Part shown: piece by piece, positions 12,704 to 16,620 of the stretch
Position numbering within the stretch: position 1 is the first letter of the stretch
Layout of the letters: each line of letters begins with the position of its first letter
Origin: an uncultured Collinsella sp.
Lineage (GTDB): Bacteria; Actinomycetota; Coriobacteriia; Coriobacteriales; Coriobacteriaceae
Assembly (NCBI GenBank): GCA_902474645.1
Contig: CABRWN010000027.1
Coordinates: 1 to 16,620, forward strand
Direction of reading: 5' to 3'
DNA: 16,620 bases
The notes under the pieces: generated by a model
Database searches by the model: none
What the model saw: the letters and a program-made list of their open reading frames with translations, nothing else
Told to the model about the DNA's origin: nothing
Made by a program: the position numbers and the translations under genes

Positions 12704-14668
12704 CTAGTACATCTTTGCGCCGGCGGGGATGGAGGCGTCGAGCTGGATCAGGTTGAGACGCTCCTCACCATCCTCCTCGTGGATAGCGCTGATGAGCATG
12801 CCGCAGCTGGGAATGCCCATCATCTTGCGCGGAGGCAGGTTGGTGATGGCGAGCAGAGTCTTGCCGACCAGGTCCTCGGGCTCATAATAACCGTGAATGC
12901 CGGAGAGGATGGTGCGTTCGGTACCGGTACCGTCGTCGAGCGTAAAGTTCAGCAGCTTCTTGGACTTCTTGACGGCCTCGCATGCCTTGACCTTCACAGC
13001 GCGGAAATCGCTCTTGGAGAAGGTATCAAAGTCGACGAACTCCTCAAACAGCGGCTCAACGGCGATCTTGGAGTAATCGAGCGTGGGCTTAAGCGACTTA
13101 ACGAACGGGCTCGCGGCGTTGCCGGCCTCTGCAGCCTTGGCGGCAGCGGCACCGGACTGGAAACCCTTCTCGGGCTTCATGTGCGGGAACAGCAGGACAT
13201 CGCGAATAGAAGCCTGATTAGTAAGCAGCATGACCACGCGGTCGATACCAATGCCAATGCCGCCCGCGGGAGGCATACCGTACTCGAGGGCGCGCACGTA
13301 GTCCTCGTCATACTCCATGGCCTCATCGTCGCCGCCGGCCTTCTCGGCCATCTGGGCAGCAAAGCGCTCAGCCTGGTCGACCGGGTCGTTGAGCTCGGAG
13401 AATGCGTTGGCGTACTCGTGGCCGGCGATGACCAGCTCAAAGCGGTGGGTCAAACGCGGGTCGTCCTCAAAACGCTTGGCAAGCGGGCTGACCTCGATGG
13501 GGTAATCGCACACGAACGTGGGGTTGACGATGGTGTCCTCGCCCAGCTCATCGTAAATCTCGGCGATGATCTTGCCAGCAGTCCACTCGGGCTTGATCTC
13601 CAGGCCCTTCTCGCGCGCGGCGGCAGCAAGCTCCTCGACCGGCGTGTCGATGGTGACCTGCTTGCCGAGCACGTCGGAGACGATGTCGGTCATGGGACGG
13701 CTGGCCCACTCACCAGAAAGGTCGATGGTCTGGCCCTGGTACTCGATGACCTCGGGGTTGCCGATGGCCTTGTTGGCAGCCTTGATGACACCCTGGGCGA
13801 GTGCCTTCATGCCCTCGAGGTCGGAGAAGGCACGGTAGGCCTCCATCGTGGTGAACTCGGGGTTGTGGGTAAGGTCCATGCCCTCGTTACGGAAGATGCG
13901 GCCGATCTCGAACACGCGCTCAAAACCACCGACAATGCAGCGCTTGAGGTGCAGCTCGGTGGCAATACGCAGGTAGCACTCCTGATCGAGCGCGTTGAAG
14001 TGGGTAATGAACGGCTTGGCAGTAGCGCCGCCCTGGATGGTCTGCAGGATGGGGGTCTCGACCTCCATGTAGCCGTCGGACTCCATAAAGCGACGGAAGG
14101 TGGAGAGAATCTGCGAACGCTTACGGAAGGTCTCGCGAACGTCGTCGTTGGCGATCAGGTCGACATAGCGCTGGCGATAGCGGGTCTCCTTGTCGGAAAG
14201 ACCGTGGAACTTCTCGGGCAGCGGACGAACGGCCTTAGAAAGCAGGGTCGCGCTCTTAGGGGCAACGGAAAGCTGGCCGCGCTGGGTGCGCACAACCACG
14301 CCGGTCACACCCAGGATGTCGCCCAGGTCGAGGGCCTTGAGCGTATTCCAGGCGGCCTCGTCCATGTCGTTGATGCGGCAGAACAGCTGAATCTCGGCAG
14401 TCGCATCGCGCACGACGATGAACATGATCTTGCCCTGACCGCGCTTGGCGACCACGCGGCCGGCGATCTTCACGACGTCCTCGGTGTCCTCACCATCGGC
14501 AAGATCGACGTACTTAGCCTCGATATCGGCGACGTAGTCCTCAAGCTCAGAGTGCTCGGGATAGGGGTTCTGGCCCGCCTCGAACAGGGCGGCGCGCTTG
14601 GCCAGGCGGGTGGCGCGCTCGTCGTTGAGCGTCGATGCCTGATCGGCGGCGTTCTGGTTCTCTGCCAT
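12704..14668 (-). CDS. lysS: Lysyl-tRNA synthetase (class II) with C-terminal tRNA-binding domain
   Basis: Charges tRNA-Lys with lysine. Residues about 65-145 are the anticodon-binding OB fold; the class II catalytic core follows, with RYRQRYVDLI (163-172), motif 2 (about 253-273: GRIFRNEGMDLTHNPEFT) and motif 3 GGIGIGIDRVVML (469-481). A normal bacterial LysRS would end near residue 500. Here an Ala-rich linker (505-525) leads into an additional ~115-residue domain (540-654: FVDFDTFSKSDFRAVKVKAC, SKKLLNFTLDDGTGTERTI, NLPPRKMMGIPSCGML) that closely resembles the EMAPII/Arc1p/MetRS C-terminal tRNA-binding OB fold. The reading frame across the junction is uninterrupted. ATG 14668 has GGAG seven bases upstream. 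Core identity is firm; the appended domain probably strengthens tRNA binding, by analogy with MetRS. Confidence 0.97.
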   Translation of the reverse strand: MAENQNAADQASTLNDERATRLAKRAALFEAGQNPYPEHSELEDYVADIEAKYVDLADGEDTEDVVKIAGRVVAKRGQGKIMFIVVRDATAEIQLFCRINDMDEAAWNTLKALDLGDILGVTGVVVRTQRGQLSVAPKSATLLSKAVRPLPEKFHGLSDKETRYRQRYVDLIANDDVRETFRKRSQILSTFRRFMESDGYMEVETPILQTIQGGATAKPFITHFNALDQECYLRIATELHLKRCIVGGFERVFEIGRIFRNEGMDLTHNPEFTTMEAYRAFSDLEGMKALAQGVIKAANKAIGNPEVIEYQGQTIDLSGEWASRPMTDIVSDVLGKQVTIDTPVEELAAAAREKGLEIKPEWTAGKIIAEIYDELGEDTIVNPTFVCDYPIEVSPLAKRFEDDPRLTHRFELVIAGHEYANAFSELNDPVDQAERFAAQMAEKAGGDDEAMEYDEDYVRALEYGMPPAGGIGIGIDRVVMLLTNQASIRDVLLFPHMKPEKGFQSGAAAAKAAEAGNAASPFVKSLKPTLDYSKIAVEPLFEEFVDFDTFSKSDFRAVKVKACEAVKKSKKLLNFTLDDGTGTERTILSGIHGYYEPEDLVGKTLLAITNLPPRKMMGIPSCGMLISAIHEEDGEERLNLIQLDASIPAGAKMY

Positions 14669-14686
14669 AAGTTAGCTCCTCAAACT

Positions 14687-14723
14687 AAAACGCTCCCCAG
14701 GATTCGGTCCCAGGGAGCGAAAA
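14687..14723 (-). terminator. Hairpin terminator between greA and lysS
   Basis: Minus strand: CGCTCCC (14719-14713) pairs with GGGAGCG (14697-14691), followed by TTTT (14690-14687). It lies 28 bp after the greA stop and only about 10 bp before the lysS ribosome binding site, so it either ends greA transcripts or attenuates lysS. Confidence 0.75.
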
Positions 14724-14750
14724 CATACCTTTACGCGGGACCGTGGTCTA
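14722..14750 (-). promoter_or_regulatory. Candidate lysS promoter overlapping the greA stop
   Basis: Minus strand: TAGACC (14750-14745), 17-bp spacer, TATGTT (14727-14722); each hexamer matches consensus at four of six positions. Transcription would start near 14715, at the base of the hairpin just before lysS. Modest evidence. Confidence 0.3.
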
Positions 14751-15218
14751 GCGTGCGATCTTGGCGATGGTGTAGACGCGAGTCTTGCCGGAAGGCGTAA
14801 CGACCTCGACGGAATCGCCCTCGCCGTGACCGATGATGGCGTGACCGACCGGAGACTCGTTGGAGATCTTGTGCTCGAGCGAGTTGGTCTCGGTGGTACC
14901 GACGAGCGTGACTTCCATGACCTCGCCGTTGGGATCAATCAGCGAAACGGTGGAACCGATGGAGACGGTCAGGTCGCCCGTGGTGGCAGCAACCTGAGCG
15001 TTGGCGAGAATGGCCTGGATCTCGGCAATACGAGCGGCGTTCTGGGCCTGCTTGTCCTTAGCGGCGTCGTACTCGGAGTTCTCCGAAAGGTCGCCGAACG
15101 CGCGGGCTTCCTTGATGTCCTCGACGATCTCCTTGGCGTAATCGCCCTCACGCCAAGCGAGCTCCTCGACGAGCTTCTGGCGGCCCTCAGCGGTCAGTAC
15201 GATCTGGCTTGCGTCCAT
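14748..15218 (-). CDS. greA: Transcription elongation factor GreA
   Basis: Rescues backtracked RNA polymerase by stimulating transcript cleavage through the secondary channel. The 156-residue protein has family length (about 155-165). Residues 1-75 form the coiled coil with the tip sequence FGDLSENSEYDAAKDKQ, in which D43 and E46 match the catalytic D41/E44 of E. coli GreA; the C-terminal half (about 85-156: VSIGSTVSLIDPNG, NESPVGHAIIGHGEGD) is the FKBP-like domain. The frame is open ten codons upstream, but the ATG at 15218 has GGGGAG upstream and the normal N-terminus, so the extension is rejected. A perfect TTGACA (15259-15254, minus strand) lies upstream, without a good -10. Flanked by terminators on both sides, it appears monocistronic. 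Confidence 0.96.
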   Translation of the reverse strand: MDASQIVLTAEGRQKLVEELAWREGDYAKEIVEDIKEARAFGDLSENSEYDAAKDKQAQNAARIAEIQAILANAQVAATTGDLTVSIGSTVSLIDPNGEVMEVTLVGTTETNSLEHKISNESPVGHAIIGHGEGDSVEVVTPSGKTRVYTIAKIAR

Positions 15219-15266
15219 ACGGATATCTCCCCAACTCTGATCAAACAATCAACTGTCAACAAAACG

Positions 15267-15299
15267 AAAAAGACCGGCTAGCCTGCGGGCAAGCCGGTC
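15267..15299 (-). terminator. tatA terminator
   Basis: Minus strand: GACCGGCT (15299-15292) pairs perfectly with AGCCGGTC (15279-15272), followed by TTTTT (15271-15267). It begins about 25 bp after the tatA stop. Confidence 0.9.
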
Positions 15300-15324
15300 A
15301 GGTGCTCACCCCAAAGGGATGGGA

Positions 15325-15600
15325 CTACTCTGCGTCCGCGTCGCTGTCCTCTGCCTGCTTCTTCTTGGCAGCAGCGAGCTTGGCCTCGAGCTCAGCGATC
15401 TCCTTGTCCTCCTCGGACTGCTCGACCACGACCTCCTCGGCCTGCTTGGTCTCGGCCTTATCGTCGCCCTCCATACCCTCGCGGATATTCTTGACGGTAG
15501 AGCCGAGGGACTTGCCGAGCTTCGGCAGGTTCTTGGGCCCGAAGATAATCAGGACAACGACGAGAATAATGATGAGCTCAGGAGCCCTCAGTCCAAACAT
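15325..15600 (-). CDS. tatA: Sec-independent protein translocase subunit TatA/TatE family
   Basis: Small membrane protein that forms the twin-arginine export pore together with TatC. The 91-residue product has one N-terminal membrane helix (about 7-20, APELIIILVVVLIIFGP), the hinge FGPKNLPKLGKSLG, an amphipathic helix (about 22-45) and a long charged tail rich in Glu, Lys and Ala (EEDKEIAELEAKLAAAKKK). Length and order fit TatA better than TatB, though small actinobacterial members are hard to split by eye. The ATG at 15600 has GGAGGT close upstream; the longer frame to 15783 would run through the tRNA gene and is rejected. No tatC is adjacent. It has its own promoter with a palindrome between the hexamers, and its own terminator. 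Confidence 0.92.
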   Translation of the reverse strand: MFGLRAPELIIILVVVLIIFGPKNLPKLGKSLGSTVKNIREGMEGDDKAETKQAEEVVVEQSEEDKEIAELEAKLAAAKKKQAEDSDADAE

Positions 15601-15636
15601 GTAGACCTCCACAATACAGCGAGACAAGCTCGAATG

Positions 15637-15665
15637 AGTATACCGCGGGTATCGCGGTATCACAA
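15637..15665 (-). promoter_or_regulatory. tatA promoter with internal palindrome
   Basis: Minus strand: TTGTGA (15665-15660), 17-bp spacer, TATACT (15642-15637). ATACCGCG (15640-15647) and CGCGGTAT (15653-15660) form a perfect 8-bp inverted repeat with a 5-base centre that fills the spacer, so a repressor bound here would block the promoter. Confidence 0.6.
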
Positions 15666-15673
15666 CAATAGCT

Positions 15674-15701
15674 AAAAAAAGGGACCGCAAGAAGCGGTCC
15701 C
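15674..15701 (-). terminator. tRNA-Pro terminator
   Basis: Minus strand: GGGACCGC (15701-15694) pairs perfectly with GCGGTCCC (15688-15681), loop of five, followed by TTTTTTT (15680-15674). It lies 12 bp beyond the tRNA 3' end. Confidence 0.92.
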
Positions 15702-15712
15702 TCCTCATGCTC

Positions 15713-15789
15713 TGGTCGGGTTGACTGGATTTGAACCAGCGACCCCTGCGTCCCGAACGCAGTGCTCTACCAAACTGAGCCACAACCCG
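15713..15789 (-). tRNA. tRNA-Pro, anticodon CGG
   Basis: Full cloverleaf on the minus strand: acceptor CGGGTTG/CAACCCG, D arm GCTC-9-GAGC, anticodon arm CTGCG-TTCGGGA-CGCAG with anticodon CGG reading CCG (proline), variable loop GGGTC, T arm GCTGG-TTCAAAT-CCAGT, discriminator A. The mature body is 74 nt (15789-15716) and the CCA end is encoded (15715-15713). All invariant bases checked (T8, T33, TTC in the T loop) are present. It has its own terminator at 15674-15701. Confidence 0.97.
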
Positions 15790-15800
15790 TTAGCTCGACT

Positions 15801-15806
15801 ATAGTA
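15801..15806 (-). promoter_or_regulatory. Candidate -10 of the tRNA-Pro promoter
   Basis: Minus-strand TACTAT lies 12 bp before the mature tRNA 5' end, leaving a short leader. The -35 region (TAGCAC, 17 bp upstream) is weak. Confidence 0.4.
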
Positions 15807-15838
15807 ACAAAGATTTTCGCCGCGTGCTAGAGAAATTT

Positions 15839-16620
15839 TTATTTCTTTGGCGCGTCGATTTGAACCGTGTTGGGAATAAGCTCAGTCGCGCAGGCCCACC
15901 AGCCATTTTGCTGGGCAGCATCGGCAAGCCTTTCGGCCGTGGCAGCGGTGTCGCAAATGGCAAACGAGCAGGCACCCGATCCGCACACATCTACAGCAAC
16001 GGTGCCGTCCTGTTTACGCAGCCAGTCGAGGACCGTTTGAATCTGCGGCTCCATCTGTGCGGAAATGACACCCAGGTTGTTATGGATGAGTGCATATGCC
16101 GTCTCGGCATCACCAGCACGCAAGGCAGAAGCTATCGCGCCGGGCTTGTCCGCAGGCACCGGGGCCTCGTCAAAACGTCGATAGGCTTCAATTGTCGAAA
16201 CGCTTGCCTCGCGCGGCTTAACCAGTACGACAGGCGTCGCGGGTAGTGCGGGATACTCGGTTGCCAGCACGTCCCCCCCACCCACGTAGAACGCAGGGCT
16301 CGCGTGCAAAAAGAACGGAACGTCGGCGCCAATGCCCCGCGCAATGTCGTCGAGCGCGGGGTCGGTGCGATCAATTCCCCAGAGCTCCGCCAAGGCGACA
16401 ATGACCGCGGCCGCATCCGTCGAGGGGCCGCCCAAGCCGGCGCACAATGGAATGCGCTTCTCAATCGTCACGCAGATGTTTGCCTCGCGACCATAATGCT
16501 CGGCCATAGCAACCGCAGCCCGATACGCCGTATTCTTTTGCATGGGAAAATCTGATGCCGGAACCGTCTGAACGGCCAGCGCCTGTGCCGGCGTGACCGT
16601 CACGGTATCGGAAAGACCGA
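15839..16620 (-). CDS. ispE: 4-diphosphocytidyl-2-C-methyl-D-erythritol kinase, N-terminus cut by window edge
   Basis: Fourth MEP-pathway enzyme, a GHMP-family kinase that phosphorylates the 2-hydroxyl of CDP-methylerythritol using ATP. About 260 codons are visible. The ATP-binding loop PLCAGLGGPSTDAAAVI matches the GHMP motif (P-x3-GLGG-x-S/T-x-DAAA), GADVPFFL is the next family block, and VCGSGACSFAI is the third glycine-rich motif. A GTG at 16603 could be read as a start, but the frame continues upstream as GLSDTVTVTP, which is normal internal IspE sequence (SDTVTV), so the real start is beyond 16620, about 40-50 residues further. The product of this enzyme is the substrate of ispF at the other end of the window. 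Its stop overlaps a small AT-rich palindrome (15831-15846). Confidence 0.95.
   Translation of the reverse strand, partial: GLSDTVTVTPAQALAVQTVPASDFPMQKNTAYRAAVAMAEHYGREANICVTIEKRIPLCAGLGGPSTDAAAVIVALAELWGIDRTDPALDDIARGIGADVPFFLHASPAFYVGGGDVLATEYPALPATPVVLVKPREASVSTIEAYRRFDEAPVPADKPGAIASALRAGDAETAYALIHNNLGVISAQMEPQIQTVLDWLRKQDGTVAVDVCGSGACSFAICDTAATAERLADAAQQNGWWACATELIPNTVQIDAPKK

Noticed and set aside
12617..14800. A 727-codon plus-strand open frame opposite lysS
   Set aside because: Shadow frame of a fully conserved LysRS; starts inside a terminator hairpin and shows no recognisable domain.
15831..15846. AGAAAT-TTTT-ATTTCT palindrome at the ispE stop as a terminator
   Set aside because: Stem is short and AT-only with no following T-tract on the minus strand; it is too weak to call.
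16601..16603. GTG at 16603 as the ispE start
   Set aside because: The frame continues upstream with GLSDT, normal internal IspE sequence, so the gene is simply cut by the window edge.

Overview
The window looks like a stretch of an Actinomycetota chromosome, most likely class Coriobacteriia and probably Collinsella or a close relative. The basis is high GC, actinobacterial-style ClpC, ThrE and DisA proteins, the MEP isoprenoid pathway, and the family resemblance of the housekeeping genes. The genus is inferred from overall impression, not from a database search. Almost everything is on the minus strand; the one clear plus-strand gene is mntP.

Layout by coordinate. 1-3484 (minus): a tight disA-ispD-ispF-cysS operon (c-di-AMP synthesis, two MEP pathway enzymes, cysteinyl-tRNA synthetase), with cysS running off the left edge. 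3594-4450 (plus): a yybP-ykoY type manganese riboswitch with an intrinsic terminator, followed by the Mn2+ exporter mntP. 4490-5947 (minus): dipeptidase pepD. 6096-7031 (minus): a two-gene toxin-antitoxin module (RelB/DinJ-like antitoxin plus PIN-domain toxin) with a palindromic operator over its extended -10. 7044-9820 (minus): clpC, split into two reading frames by a one-base shift located exactly at an A_AAG_GGA heptamer, with a 9-9-9 inverted repeat in its leader. 9892-10485 (minus): a DUF2798-like membrane protein preceded by a strong terminator hairpin. 10695-10800: two nested-looking palindromes, REP/MITE-like. 10799-12367 (minus): a ThrE-type threonine/serine exporter. 12704-14668 (minus): lysS carrying an extra C-terminal MetG/EMAPII-like tRNA-binding domain. 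14748-15218: greA. 15325-15600: tatA. 15713-15789: tRNA-Pro(CGG). 15839-16620: ispE, truncated by the right edge.

Three MEP-pathway genes (ispD, ispF, ispE) lie in the window, but ispE is about 12 kb from ispDF. Most transcription units end in clear GC-rich hairpins with T-tracts, so unit boundaries can be read well: tRNA-Pro, tatA, greA, lysS, clpC and mntP each have their own terminator.

The most unusual points are the clpC frame break on a canonical -1 slippery heptamer (programmed frameshift, real mutation or homopolymer sequencing error cannot be told apart here), the LysRS-TRBD fusion, several perfect palindromes sitting on promoters (toxin-antitoxin, tatA, clpC leader), and the paired palindromes downstream of thrE. 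No CRISPR array, insertion sequence, prophage or replication origin was seen.
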